In this document: piece after piece, positions 41,787-56,185 of the stretch
How the letters are laid out: each line of letters begins with the position of its first letter
How positions within the stretch are numbered: the stretch's first letter is position 1
Assembly (NCBI RefSeq): GCF_018687715.1
Contig: NC_056755.1
Location: forward strand, 25,560,501 to 25,624,500
Direction: 5' to 3'
DNA from: Carya illinoinensis
Lineage: Eukaryota; Streptophyta; Magnoliopsida; Fagales; Juglandaceae
Length of the DNA: 64,000 nt
Program-made: the position numbers and the translations under genes
Notes under the pieces: generated by a model
What the model saw: only the letters and a program-made list of their open reading frames with translations
What the model was told of the DNA's origin: nothing
The model's database searches: none

Positions 41787-43227
41787 TATATGTGGACCTT
41801 ACGACTTCTATTCTTGTTCTTTATCAATCTAAGAGTGAATTAGTGGATTGGAATTGATCCACGACATTTCCGTTGAAGGAATGTCATTCCAACGCCCAAG
41901 TCCCCGCCAATCGCCACCTTGGTGCACATCCATGTGCATTGCAACTAATCAGCCCCTAACCCATGCCTTTTATATTATTTTCTCAAGTGAAATCTCATGA
42001 AATGCCTCCCACCTTAACCCTTCCAGCTGATTGATAGAAATGGACGAATTGGCCCCCGAACAGACCCGCCTTTTCTTTCGTTCTTCCAATCGCAGCCCAC
42101 ATAAGCCCCACCATCGGTTTCCATCGAGCCCAAGAAGTGCCACATGTCCTTCATGACCACAACCTGCCATTGTGAAGGTTTTAACTTAAGTTGACGGCAT
42201 TAACAAACTTACAGGTGATTAGTCGTCTCTAAACGATGTTTTGAGCTTAATTTTCTTATTAATTCATTCTCGCCTTTTTTATACGGACCTTATGACTTTT
42301 ATTGTTGTTTTTCATCATTCATAGAGTGTGAATTAGTGGATTAGAATTGATCCAACACATTTCAATAGATGGAATACAATCCCACGTAGGTGCACCTGCA
42401 TGTGCATTGGAACTAATCAGCCCAAAGCCCGAGCCTCTTAAACCATTTTCTCAAGGGCAATCTCACATCACATCCATCCCTCATTAACACTCCTGGTTCG
42501 TTTCAGGCATTGGACGAATTGGCTCGAACAAACCCGTCTTTTCATGAATTCTTGCGCACATACGCCAAACCATTGGTTTTCCTCGAGCCTAGGATGTGCC
42601 ACACGGCCCTAAAGTTCTCATTCCACCATTGTTAGGTTTCTGAATAAAGTTGAGGGCATTAATCAACTCACTAGTGATTAGTCATCACAAAACCTTGTTT
42701 GGAACATAATTGCCCTTTTAATTCTATCTCACCTTTTCTAAATGAGCCTTACAAATTTAATTGTTGTTGTTCATCCTTCATAGAGTGAATTTGAAGATTA
42801 CACTTGATCCAGCACATTTCGACAAAAGGAATGTCAATGGAACAGACAAGTCACAGCCAATCGCCACCTGCGCGCACCTCCATGTGCATTGCAACTAATC
42901 GGCCCAAAAGCCAACGCCCTTTACACCATTTTCTCAAGGGAAATCTCATCAAATGCGTCCATGATTAAAGCCTTACAGCTCATTTCTAGCACTGAACGAA
43001 TTGACTCGAATAAACCTATCTTTTCTATCACTGTTCCAATTGTAGCCCCCATTCAGCATACAAACGGTTTCCCTCAAGCCGAAGAAGTGCCACACGCCCC
43101 ACACGTTCTCATCTCACCATGGTTGAGCTTCTAACTTGAGTTGAGGGCATTAATCAACTCACAAGTCAATAGTCATCTCTAAACCGTGTTTTCAGGTTAA
43201 TTTCCTTTTTAATTCTTTCTTAGCTTA
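41787..43227 (+). repeat. Unit 30, type I with T914
   Basis: T at 42700, full GTGTG. First half of super-repeat copy 3. Confidence 0.92.
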
Positions 43228-44666
43228 TATATGTGGACCTTACGACTTCTATTCTTGTTCTTTATCAATCTAAGAGTGAATTAGTGGATTGGAATTGATC
43301 CACGACATTTCCGTTGAAGGAATGTCATTCCAACGCCCAAGTCCCCGCCAATCGCCACCTTGGTGCACATCCATGTGCATTGCAACAAATCAGCCCCTAA
43401 CCCATGCCTTTTATATTATTTTCTCAAGTGAAATCTCATGAAATGCCTCCCACCTTAACCCTTCCAGCTGATTGATAGAAATGGACGAATTGGCCCCCGA
43501 ACAGACCCGCCTTTTCTTTCGTTCTTCCAATCGCAGCCCACATAAGCCCCACCATCGGTTTCCATCGAGCCCAAGAAGTAACACATGTCCTTCATGACCA
43601 CAACCTGCCATTGTGAAGGTTTTAACTTAAGTTGACGGCATTAACAAACTTACAGGTGATTAGTCGTCTCTAAACGATGTTTTGAGCTTAATTTTCTTAT
43701 TAATTCATTCTCGCCTTTTTTATACGGACCTTCTGACTTTTATTGTTGTTTTTCATCATTCATAGAGTGAATTAGTGGATTAGAATTGATCCAACACATT
43801 TCAATAGATGGAATACAATCCCACGTAGGTGCACCTGCATGTGCATTGGAACTAATCAGCCCAAAGCCCGAGCCTCTTAAACCATTTTCTCAAGGGCAAT
43901 CTCACATCACATCCATCCCTCATTAACACTCCTGGTTCGTTTCAGGCATTGGACGAATTGGCTCGAACAAACCCGTCTTTTCATGAATTCTTGCGCACAT
44001 ACGCCAAACCATTGGTTTTCCTCGAGCCTAGGATGTGCCACACGGCCCTAAAGTTCTCATTCCACCATTGTTAGGTTTCTGAATAAAGTTGAGGGCATTA
44101 ATCAACTCACTAGTGATTAGTCATCACAAAACCTTGTTCGGAACATAATTGCCCTTTTAATTCTATCTCACCTTTTCTAAATGAGCCTTACAAATTTAAT
44201 TGTTGTTGTTCATCCTTCATAGAGTGAATTTGAAGATTACACTTGATCCAGCACATTTCGACAAAAGGAATGTCAATGGAACAGACAAGTCACAGCCAAT
44301 CGCCACCTGCGCGCACCTCCATGTGCATTGCAACTAATCGGCCCAAAAGCCAACGCCCTTTACACCATTTTCTCAAGGGAAATCTCATCAAATGCGTCCA
44401 TGATTAAAGCCTTACAGCTCATTTCTAGCACTGAACGAATTGACTCGAATAAACCTATCTTTTCTATCACTGTTCCAATTGTAGCCCCCATTCAGCATAC
44501 AAACGGTTTCCCTCAAGCCGAAGAAGTGCCACACGCCCCACACGTTCTCATCTCACCATGGTTGAGCTTCTAACTTGAGTTGAGGGCATTAATCAACTCA
44601 CAAGTCAATAGTCATCTCTAAACCGTGTTTTCAGGTTAATTTCCTTTTTAATTCTTTCTTAGCTTA
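43228..44666 (+). repeat. Unit 31, type II with A160 and GC-to-AA
   Basis: A at 43387, AA at 43580-43581, C at 43733, GTG form. No difference from unit 29 was noticed, and it lies exactly 2880 bp further on. Confidence 0.93.
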
Positions 44667-46105
44667 TATATGTGGACCTTACGACTTCTATTCTTGTTCT
44701 TTATCAATCTAAGAGTGAATTAGTGGATTGGAATTGATCCACGACATTTCCGTTGAAGGAATGTCATTCCAACGCCCAAGTCCCCGCCAATCGCCACCTT
44801 GGTGCACATCCATGTGCATTGCAACTAATCAGCCCCTAACCCATGCCTTTTATATTATTTTCTCAAGTGAAATCTCATGAAATGCCTCCCACCTTAACCC
44901 TTCCAGCTGATTGATAGAAATGGACGAATTGGCCCCCGAACAGACCCGCCTTTTCTTTCGTTCTTCCAATCGCAGCCCACATAAGCCCCACCATCGGTTT
45001 CCATCGAGCCCAAGAAGTGCCACATGTCCTTCATGACCACAACCTGCCATTGTGAAGGTTTTAACTTAAGTTGACGGCATTAACAAACTTACAGGTGATT
45101 AGTCGTCTCTAAACGATGTTTTGAGCTTAATTTTCTTATTAATTCATTCTCGCCTTTTTTATACGGACCTTCTGACTTTTATTGTTGTTTTTCATCATTC
45201 ATAGAGTGAATTAGTGGATTAGAATTGATCCAACACATTTCAATAGATGGAATACAATCCCACGTAGGTGCACCTGCATGTGCATTGGAACTAATCAGCC
45301 CAAAGCCCGAGCCTCTTAAACCATTTTCTCAAGGGCAATCTCACATCACATCCATCCCTCATTAACACTCCTGGTTCGTTTCAGGCATTGGACGAATTGG
45401 CTCGAACAAACCCGTCTTTTCATGAATTCTTGCGCACATACGCCAAACCATTGGTTTTCCTCGAGCCTAGGATGTGCCACACGGCCCTAAAGTTCTCATT
45501 CCACCATTGTTAGGTTTCTGAATAAAGTTGAGGGCATTAATCAACTCACTAGTGATTAGTCATCACAAAACCTTGTTCGGAACATAATTGCCCTTTTAAT
45601 TCTATCTCACCTTTTCTAAATGAGCCTTACAAATTTAATTGTTGTTGTTCATCCTTCATAGAGTGAATTTGAAGATTACACTTGATCCAGCACATTTCGA
45701 CAAAAGGAATGTCAATGGAACAGACAAGTCACAGCCAATCGCCACCTGCGCGCACCTCCATGTGCATTGCAACTAATCGGCCCAAAAGCCAACGCCCTTT
45801 ACACCATTTTCTCAAGGGAAATCTCATCAAATGCGTCCATGATTAAAGCCTTACAGCTCATTTCTAGCACTGAACGAATTGACTCGAATAAACCTATCTT
45901 TTCTATCACTGTTCCAATTGTAGCCCCCATTCAGCATACAAACGGTTTCCCTCAAGCCGAAGAAGTGCCACACGCCCCACACGTTCTCATCTCACCATGG
46001 TTGAGCTTCTAACTTGAGTTGAGGGCATTAATCAACTCACAAGTCAATAGTCATCTCTAAACCGTGTTTTCAGGTTAATTTCCTTTTTAATTCTTTCTTA
46101 GCTTA
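44667..46105 (+). repeat. Unit 32, type II
   Basis: C at 45172 and GTG form, without A160 or the AA pair. Confidence 0.92.
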
Positions 46106-47544
46106 TATATGTGGACCTTACGACTTCTATTCTTGTTCTTTATCAATCTAAGAGTGAATTAGTGGATTGGAATTGATCCACGACATTTCCGTTGAAGGAA
46201 TGTCATTCCAACGCCCAAGTCCCCGCCAATCGCCACCTTGGTGCACATCCATGTGCATTGCAACTAATCAGCCCCTAACCCATGCCTTTTATATTATTTT
46301 CTCAAGTGAAATCTCATGAAATGCCTCCCACCTTAACCCTTCCAGCTGATTGATAGAAATGGACGAATTGGCCCCCGAACAGACCCGCCTTTTCTTTCGT
46401 TCTTCCAATCGCAGCCCACATAAGCCCCACCATCGGTTTCCATCGAGCCCAAGAAGTGCCACATGTCCTTCATGACCACAACCTGCCATTGTGAAGGTTT
46501 TAACTTAAGTTGACGGCATTAACAAACTTACAGGTGATTAGTCGTCTCTAAACGATGTTTTGAGCTTAATTTTCTTATTAATTCATTCTCGCCTTTTTTA
46601 TACGGACCTTATGACTTTTATTGTTGTTTTTCATCATTCATAGAGTGAATTAGTGGATTAGAATTGATCCAACACATTTCAATAGATGGAATACAATCCC
46701 ACGTAGGTGCACCTGCATGTGCATTGGAACTAATCAGCCCAAAGCCCGAGCCTCTTAAACCATTTTCTCAAGGGCAATCTCACATCACATCCATCCCTCA
46801 TTAACACTCCTGGTTCGTTTCAGGCATTGGACGAATTGGCTCGAACAAACCCGTCTTTTCATGAATTCTTGCGCACATACGCCAAACCATTGGTTTTCCT
46901 CGAGCCTAGGATGTGCCACACGGCCCTAAAGTTCTCATTCCACCATTGTTAGGTTTCTGAATAAAGTTGAGGGCATTAATCAACTCACTAGTGATTAGTC
47001 ATCACAAAACCTTGTTCGGAACATAATTGCCCTTTTAATTCTATCTCACCTTTTCTAAATGAGCCTTACAAATTTAATTGTTGTTGTTCATCCTTCATAG
47101 AGTGAATTTGAAGATTACACTTGATCCAGCACATTTCGACAAAAGGAATGTCAATGGAACAGACAAGTCACAGCCAATCGCCACCTGCGCGCACCTCCAT
47201 GTGCATTGCAACTAATCGGCCCAAAAGCCAACGCCCTTTACACCATTTTCTCAAGGGAAATCTCATCAAATGCGTCCATGATTAAAGCCTTACAGCTCAT
47301 TTCTAGCACTGAACGAATTGACTCGAATAAACCTATCTTTTCTATCACTGTTCCAATTGTAGCCCCCATTCAGCATACAAACGGTTTCCCTCAAGCCGAA
47401 GAAGTGCCACACGCCCCACACGTTCTCATCTCACCATGGTTGAGCTTCTAACTTGAGTTGAGGGCATTAATCAACTCACAAGTCAATAGTCATCTCTAAA
47501 CCGTGTTTTCAGGTTAATTTCCTTTTTAATTCTTTCTTAGCTTA
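46106..47544 (+). repeat. Unit 33, type III (A506 with GTG)
   Basis: Combines A at position 506 with the short GTG form, 1439 bp. Monomers A and C share both states, so this may be the ancestral haplotype; alternatively it is a recombinant of types I and II. Confidence 0.92.
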
Positions 47545-48983
47545 TATATGTGGACCTTACGACTTCTATTCTTGTTCTTTATCAATCTAAGAGTGAATTA
47601 GTGGATTGGAATTGATCCACGACATTTCCGTTGAAGGAATGTCATTCCAACGCCCAAGTCCCCGCCAATCGCCACCTTGGTGCACATCCATGTGCATTGC
47701 AACTAATCAGCCCCTAACCCATGCCTTTTATATTATTTTCTCAAGTGAAATCTCATGAAATGCCTCCCACCTTAACCCTTCCAGCTGATTGATAGAAATG
47801 GACGAATTGGCCCCCGAACAGACCCGCCTTTTCTTTCGTTCTTCCAATCGCAGCCCACATAAGCCCCACCATCGGTTTCCATCGAGCCCAAGAAGTGCCA
47901 CATGTCCTTCATGACCACAACCTGCCATTGTGAAGGTTTTAACTTAAGTTGACGGCATTAACAAACTTACAGGTGATTAGTCGTCTCTAAACGATGTTTT
48001 GAGCTTAATTTTCTTATTAATTCATTCTCGCCTTTTTTATACGGACCTTCTGACTTTTATTGTTGTTTTTCATCATTCATAGAGTGAATTAGTGGATTAG
48101 AATTGATCCAACACATTTCAATAGATGGAATACAATCCCACGTAGGTGCACCTGCATGTGCATTGGAACTAATCAGCCCAAAGCCCGAGCCTCTTAAACC
48201 ATTTTCTCAAGGGCAATCTCACATCACATCCATCCCTCATTAACACTCCTGGTTCGTTTCAGGCATTGGACGAATTGGCTCGAACAAACCCGTCTTTTCA
48301 TGAATTCTTGCGCACATACGCCAAACCATTGGTTTTCCTCGAGCCTAGGATGTGCCACACGGCCCTAAAGTTCTCATTCCACCATTGTTAGGTTTCTGAA
48401 TAAAGTTGAGGGCATTAATCAACTCACTAGTGATTAGTCATCACAAAACCTTGTTCGGAACATAATTGCCCTTTTAATTCTATCTCACCTTTTCTAAATG
48501 AGCCTTACAAATTTAATTGTTGTTGTTCATCCTTCATAGAGTGAATTTGAAGATTACACTTGATCCAGCACATTTCGACAAAAGGAATGTCAATGGAACA
48601 GACAAGTCACAGCCAATCGCCACCTGCGCGCACCTCCATGTGCATTGCAACTAATCGGCCCAAAAGCCAACGCCCTTTACACCATTTTCTCAAGGGAAAT
48701 CTCATCAAATGCGTCCATGATTAAAGCCTTACAGCTCATTTCTAGCACTGAACGAATTGACTCGAATAAACCTATCTTTTCTATCACTGTTCCAATTGTA
48801 GCCCCCATTCAGCATACAAACGGTTTCCCTCAAGCCGAAGAAGTGCCACACGCCCCACACGTTCTCATCTCACCATGGTTGAGCTTCTAACTTGAGTTGA
48901 GGGCATTAATCAACTCACAAGTCAATAGTCATCTCTAAACCGTGTTTTCAGGTTAATTTCCTTTTTAATTCTTTCTTAGCTTA
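47545..48983 (+). repeat. Unit 34, type II
   Basis: C at 48050 and GTG form. Confidence 0.92.
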
Positions 48984-50425
48984 TATATGTGGACCTTACG
49001 ACTTCTATTCTTGTTCTTTATCAATCTAAGAGTGAATTAGTGGATTGGAATTGATCCACGACATTTCCGTTGAAGGAATGTCATTCCAACGCCCAAGTCC
49101 CCGCCAATCGCCACCTTGGTGCACATCCATGTGCATTGCAACTAATCAGCCCCTAACCCATGCCTTTTATATTATTTTCTCAAGTGAAAATCTCATGAAA
49201 TGCCTCCCACCTTAACCCTTCCAGCTGATTGATAGAAATGGACGAATTGGCCCCCGAACAGACCCGCCTTTTCTTTCGTTCTTCCAATCGCAGCCCACAT
49301 AAGCCCCACCATCGGTTTCCATCGAGCCCAAGAAGTGCCACATGTCCTTCATGACCACAACCTGCCATTGTGAAGGTTTTTAACTTAAGTTGACGGCATT
49401 AACAAACTTACAGGTGATTAGTCGTCTCTAAACGATGTTTTGAGCTTAATTTTCTTATTAATTCATTCTCGCCTTTTTTATACGGACCTTATGACTTTTA
49501 TTGTTGTTTTTCATCATTCATAGAGTGAATTAGTGGATTAGAATTGATCCAACACATTTCAATAGATGGAATACAATCCCACGTAGGTGCACCTGCATGT
49601 GCATTGGAACTAATCAGCCCAAAGCCCGAGCCTCTTAAACCATTTTCTCAAGGGCAATCTCACATCACATCCATCCCTCATTAACACTCCTGGTTCGTTT
49701 CAGGCATTGGACGAATTGGCTCGAACAAACCCGTCTTTTCATGAATTCTTGCGCACATACGCCAAACCATTGGTTTTCCTCGAGCCTAGGATGTGCCACA
49801 CGGCCCTAAAGTTCTCATTCCACCATTGTTAGGTTTCTGAATAAAGTTGAGGGCATTAATCAACTCACTAGTGATTAGTCATCACAAAACCTTGTTCGGA
49901 ACATAATTGCCCTTTTAATTCTATCTCACCTTTTCTAAATGAGCCTTACAAATTTAATTGTTGTTGTTCATCCTTCATAGAGTGAATTTGAAGATTACAC
50001 TTGATCCAGCACATTTCGACAAAAGGAATGTCAATGGAACAGACAAGTCACAGCCAATCGCCACCTGCGCGCACCTCCATGTGCATTGCAACTAATCGGC
50101 CCCAAAAGCCAACGCCCTTTACACCATTTTCTCAAGGGAAATCTCATCAAATGCGTCCATGATTAAAGCCTTACAGCTCATTTCTAGCACTGAACGAATT
50201 GACTCGAATAAACCTATCTTTTCTATCACTGTTCCAATTGTAGCCCCCATTCAGCATACAAACGGTTTCCCTCAAGCCGAAGAAGTGCCACACGCCCCAC
50301 ACGTTCTCATCTCACCATGGTTGAGCTTCTAACTTGAGTTGAGGGCATTAATCAACTCACAAGTCAATAGTCATCTCTAAACCGTGTTTTCAGGTTAATT
50401 TCCTTTTTAATTCTTTCTTAGCTTA
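48984..50425 (+). repeat. Unit 35, type III with three single-base insertions
   Basis: Extra A (run 49187-49190), extra T (run 49377-49381) and extra C (run 50100-50103), all in homopolymers. Both open frames seen in other units are disrupted here: the minus-strand frame changes its end, and the plus-strand one is lost. The insertions may be real or may be sequencing errors. Confidence 0.92.
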
Positions 50426-51864
50426 TATATGTGGACCTTACGACTTCTATTCTTGTTCTTTATCAATCTAAGAGTGAATTAGTGGATTGGAATTGATCCA
50501 CGACATTTCCGTTGAAGGAATGTCATTCCAACGCCCAAGTCCCCGCCAATCGCCACCTTGGTGCACATCCATGTGCATTGCAACTAATCAGCCCCTAACC
50601 CATGCCTTTTATATTATTTTCTCAAGTGAAATCTCATGAAATGCCTCCCACCTTAACCCTTCCAGCTGATTGATAGAAATGGACGAATTGGCCCCCGAAC
50701 AGACCCGCCTTTTCTTTCGTTCTTCCAATCGCAGCCCACATAAGCCCCACCATCGGTTTCCATCGAGCCCAAGAAGTGCCACATGTCCTTCATGACCACA
50801 ACCTGCCATTGTGAAGGTTTTAACTTAAGTTGACGGCATTAACAAACTTACAGGTGATTAGTCGTCTCTAAACGATGTTTTGAGCTTAATTTTCTTATTA
50901 ATTCATTCTCGCCTTTTTTATACGGACCTTATGACTTTTATTGTTGTTTTTCATCATTCATAGAGTGAATTAGTGGATTAGAATTGATCCAACACATTTC
51001 AATAGATGGAATACAATCCCACGTAGGTGCACCTGCATGTGCATTGGAACTAATCAGCCCAAAGCCCGAGCCTCTTAAACCATTTTCTCAAGGGCAATCT
51101 CACATCACATCCATCCCTCATTAACACTCCTGGTTCGTTTCAGGCATTGGACGAATTGGCTCGAACAAACCCGTCTTTTCATGAATTCTTGCGCACATAC
51201 GCCAAACCATTGGTTTTCCTCGAGCCTAGGATGTGCCACACGGCCCTAAAGTTCTCATTCCACCATTGTTAGGTTTCTGAATAAAGTTGAGGGCATTAAT
51301 CAACTCACTAGTGATTAGTCATCACAAAACCTTGTTCGGAACATAATTGCCCTTTTAATTCTATCTCACCTTTTCTAAATGAGCCTTACAAATTTAATTG
51401 TTGTTGTTCATCCTTCATAGAGTGAATTTGAAGATTACACTTGATCCAGCACATTTCGACAAAAGGAATGTCAATGGAACAGACAAGTCACAGCCAATCG
51501 CCACCTGCGCGCACCTCCATGTGCATTGCAACTAATCGGCCCAAAAGCCAACGCCCTTTACACCATTTTCTCAAGGGAAATCTCATCAAATGCGTCCATG
51601 ATTAAAGCCTTACAGCTCATTTCTAGCACTGAACGAATTGACTCGAATAAACCTATCTTTTCTATCACTGTTCCAATTGTAGCCCCCATTCAGCATACAA
51701 ACGGTTTCCCTCAAGCCGAAGAAGTGCCACACGCCCCACACGTTCTCATCTCACCATGGTTGAGCTTCTAACTTGAGTTGAGGGCATTAATCAACTCACA
51801 AGTCAATAGTCATCTCTAAACCGTGTTTTCAGGTTAATTTCCTTTTTAATTCTTTCTTAGCTTA
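50426..51864 (+). repeat. Unit 36, type III
   Basis: A at position 506 and GTG form, 1439 bp, with no private change noticed. Confidence 0.92.
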
Positions 51865-53303
51865 TATATGTGGACCTTACGACTTCTATTCTTGTTCTTT
51901 ATCAATCTAAGAGTGAATTAGTGGATTGGAATTGATCCACGACATTTCCGTTGAAGGAATGTCATTCCAACGCCCAAGTCCCCGCCAATCGCCACCTTGG
52001 TGCACATCCATGTGCATTGCAACTAATCAGCCCCTAACCCATGCCTTTTATATTATTTTCTCAAGTGAAATCTCATGAAATGCCTCCCACCTTAACCCTT
52101 CCAGCTGATTGATAGAAATGGACGAATTGGCCCCCGAACAGACCCGCCTTTTCTTTCGTTCTTCCAATCGCAGCCCACATAAGCCCCACCATCGGTTTCC
52201 ATCGAGCCCAAGAAGTGCCACATGTCCTTCATGACCACAACCTGCCATTGTGAAGGTTTTAACTTAAGTTGACGGCATTAAAAAACTTACAGGTGATTAG
52301 TCGTCTCTAAACGATGTTTTGAGCTTAATTTTCTTATTAATTCATTCTCGCCTTTTTTATACGGACCTTCTGACTTTTATTGTTGTTTTTCATCATTCAT
52401 AGAGTGAATTAGTGGATTAGAATTGATCCAACACATTTCAATAGATGGAATACAATCCCACGTAGGTGCACCTGCATGTGCATTGGAACTAATCAGCCCA
52501 AAGCCCGAGCCTCTTAAACCATTTTCTCAAGGGCAATCTCACATCACATCCATCCCTCATTAACACTCCTGGTTCGTTTCAGGCATTGGACGAATTGGCT
52601 CGAACAAACCCGTCTTTTCATGAATTCTTGCGCACATACGCCAAACCATTGGTTTTCCTCGAGCCTAGGATGTGCCACACGGCCCTAAAGTTCTCATTCC
52701 ACCATTGTTAGGTTTCTGAATAAAGTTGAGGGCATTAATCAACTCACTAGTGATTAGTCATCACAAAACCTTGTTCGGAACATAATTGCCCTTTTAATTC
52801 TATCTCACCTTTTCTAAATGAGCCTTACAAATTTAATTGTTGTTGTTCATCCTTCATAGAGTGAATTTGAAGATTACACTTGATCCAGCACATTTCGACA
52901 AAAGGAATGTCAATGGAACAGACAAGTCACAGCCAATCGCCACCTGCGCGCACCTCCATGTGCATTGCAACTAATCGGCCCAAAAGCCAACGCCCTTTAC
53001 ACCATTTTCTCAAGGGAAATCTCATCAAATGCGTCCATGATTAAAGCCTTACAGCTCATTTCTAGCACTGAACGAATTGACTCGAATAAACCTATCTTTT
53101 CTATCACTGTTCCAATTGTAGCCCCCATTCAGCATACAAACGGTTTCCCTCAAGCCGAAGAAGTGCCACACGCCCCACACGTTCTCATCTCACCATGGTT
53201 GAGCTTCTAACTTGAGTTGAGGGCATTAATCAACTCACAAGTCAATAGTCATCTCTAAACCGTGTTTTCAGGTTAATTTCCTTTTTAATTCTTTCTTAGC
53301 TTA
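51865..53303 (+). repeat. Unit 37, type II with one private change
   Basis: C at 52370, GTG form, and C to A at 52282 ('cattaAaaaactt'). Confidence 0.92.
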
Positions 53304-54742
53304 TATATGTGGACCTTACGACTTCTATTCTTGTTCTTTATCAATCTAAGAGTGAATTAGTGGATTGGAATTGATCCACGACATTTCCGTTGAAGGAATG
53401 TCATTCCAACGCCCAAGTCCCCGCCAATCGCCACCTTGGTGCACATCCATGTGCATTGCAACTAATCAGCCCCTAACCCATGCCTTTTATATTATTTTCT
53501 CAAGTGAAATCTCATGAAATGCCTCCCACCTTAACCCTTCCAGCTGATTGATAGAAATGGACGAATTGGCCCCCGAACAGACCCGCCTTTTCTTTCGTTC
53601 TTCCAATCGCAGCCCACATAAGCCCCACCATCGGTTTCCATCGAGCCCAAGAAGTGCCACATGTCCTTCATGACCACAACCTGCCATTGTGAAGGTTTTA
53701 ACTTAAGTTGACGGCATTAACAAACTTACAGGTGATTAGTCGTCTCTAAACGATGTTTTGAGCTTAATTTTCTTATTAATTCATTCTCGCCTTTTTTATA
53801 CGGACCTTCTGACTTTTATTGTTGTTTTTCATCATTCATAGAGTGAATTAGTGGATTAGAATTGATCCAACACATTTCAATAGATGGAATACAATCCCAC
53901 GTAGGTGCACCTGCATGTGCATTGGAACTAATCAGCCCAAAGCCCGAGCCTCTTAAACCATTTTCTCAAGGGCAATCTCACATCACATCCATCCCTCATT
54001 AACACTCCTGGTTCGTTTCAGGCATTGGACGAATTGGCTCGAACAAACCCGTCTTTTCATGAATTCTTGCGCACATACGCCAAACCATTGGTTTTCCTCG
54101 AGCCTAGGATGTGCCACACGGCCCTAAAGTTCTCATTCCACCATTGTTAGGTTTCTGAATAAAGTTGAGGGCATTAATCAACTCACTAGTGATTAGTCAT
54201 CACAAAACCTTGTTCGGAACATAATTGCCCTTTTAATTCTATCTCACCTTTTCTAAATGAGCCTTACAAATTTAATTGTTGTTGTTCATCCTTCATAGAG
54301 TGAATTTGAAGATTACACTTGATCCAGCACATTTCGACAAAAGGAATGTCAATGGAACAGACAAGTCACAGCCAATCGCCACCTGCGCGCACCTCCATGT
54401 GCATTGCAACTAATCGGCCCAAAAGCCAACGCCCTTTACACCATTTTCTCAAGGGAAATCTCATCAAATGCGTCCATGATTAAAGCCTTACAGCTCATTT
54501 CTAGCACTGAACGAATTGACTCGAATAAACCTATCTTTTCTATCACTGTTCCAATTGTAGCCCCCATTCAGCATACAAACGGTTTCCCTCAAGCCGAAGA
54601 AGTGCCACACGCCCCACACGTTCTCATCTCACCATGGTTGAGCTTCTAACTTGAGTTGAGGGCATTAATCAACTCACAAGTCAATAGTCATCTCTAAACC
54701 GTGTTTTCAGGTTAATTTCCTTTTTAATTCTTTCTTAGCTTA
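53304..54742 (+). repeat. Unit 38, type II
   Basis: C at 53809, GTG form. Confidence 0.92.
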
Positions 54743-56185
54743 TATATGTGGACCTTACGACTTCTATTCTTGTTCTTTATCAATCTAAGAGTGAATTAGT
54801 GGATTGGAATTGATCCACGACATTTCCGTTGAAGGAATGTCATTCCAACGCCCAAGTCCCCGCCAATCGCCACCTTGGTGCACATCCATGTGCATTGCAA
54901 CTAATCAGCCCCTAACCCATGCCTTTTATATTATTTTCTCAAGTGAAATCTCATGAAATGCCTCCCACCTTAACCCTTCCAGCTGATTGATAGAAATGGA
55001 CGAATTGGCCCCCGAACAGACCCGCCTTTTCTTTCGTTCTTCCAATCGCAGCCCACATAAGCCCCACCATCGGTTTCCATCGAGCCCAAGAAGTGCCACA
55101 TGTCCTTCATGACCACAACCTGCCATTGTGAAGGTTTTAACTTAAGTTGACGGCATTAACAAACTTACAGGTGATTAGTCGTCTCTAAACGATGTTTTGA
55201 GCTTAATTTTCTTATTAATTCATTCTCGCCTTTTTTTATACGGACCTTATGACTTTTATTGTTGTTTTTTCATCATTCATAGAGTGTGAATTAGTGGATT
55301 AGAATTGATCCAACACATTTCAATAGATGGAATACAATCCCACGTAGGTGCACCTGCATGTGCATTGGAACTAATCAGCCCAAAGCCCGAGCCTCTTAAA
55401 CCATTTTCTCAAGGGCAATCTCACATCACATCCATCCCTCATTAACACTCCTGGTTCGTTTCAGGCATTGGACGAATTGGCTCGAACAAACCCGTCTTTT
55501 CATGAATTCTTGCGCACATACGCCAAACCATTGGTTTTCCTCGAGCCTAGGATGTGCCACACGGCCCTAAAGTTCTCATTCCACCATTGTTAGGTTTCTG
55601 AATAAAGTTGAGGGCATTAATCAACTCACTAGTGATTAGTCATCACAAAACCTTGTTCGGAACATAATTGCCCTTTTAATTCTATCTCACCTTTTCTAAA
55701 TGAGCCTTACAAATTTAATTGTTGTTGTTCATCCTTCATAGAGTGAATTTGAAGATTACACTTGATCCAGCACATTTCGACAAAAGGAATGTCAATGGAA
55801 CAGACAAGTCACAGCCAATCGCCACCTGCGCGCACCTCCATGTGCATTGCAACTAATCGGCCCAAAAGCCAACGCCCTTTACACCATTTTCTCAAGGGAA
55901 ATCTCATCAAATGCGTCCATGATTAAAGCCTTACAGCTCATTTCTAGCACTGAACGAATTGACTCGAATAAACCTATCTTTTCTATCACTGTTCCAATTG
56001 TAGCCCCCATTCAGCATACAAACGGTTTCCCTCAAGCCGAAGAAGTGCCACACGCCCCACACGTTCTCATCTCACCATGGTTGAGCTTCTAACTTGAGTT
56101 GAGGGCATTAATCAACTCACAAGTCAATAGTCATCTCTAAACCGTGTTTTCAGGTTAATTTCCTTTTTAATTCTTTCTTAGCTTA
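54743..56185 (+). repeat. Unit 39, type I island, 1443 bp
   Basis: A506 and GTGTG in the middle of type II units. Two extra T in homopolymers (seven T at 55231-55237; six T at 55265-55270). Confidence 0.92.

Larger units (their letters stand above)
36027..44666 (+). repeat. Two-unit (2880-bp) super-repeat, three copies
   Basis: Units 26+27, 28+29 and 30+31 alternate a T914 type I unit (1441 bp) with an A160 type II unit (1439 bp). The markers repeat at exactly 2880-bp spacing: 36940/39820/42700 and 37627/40507/43387. Copies 2 and 3 also share the AA pair at 40700 and 43580; copy 1 lacks it. Confidence 0.9.
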
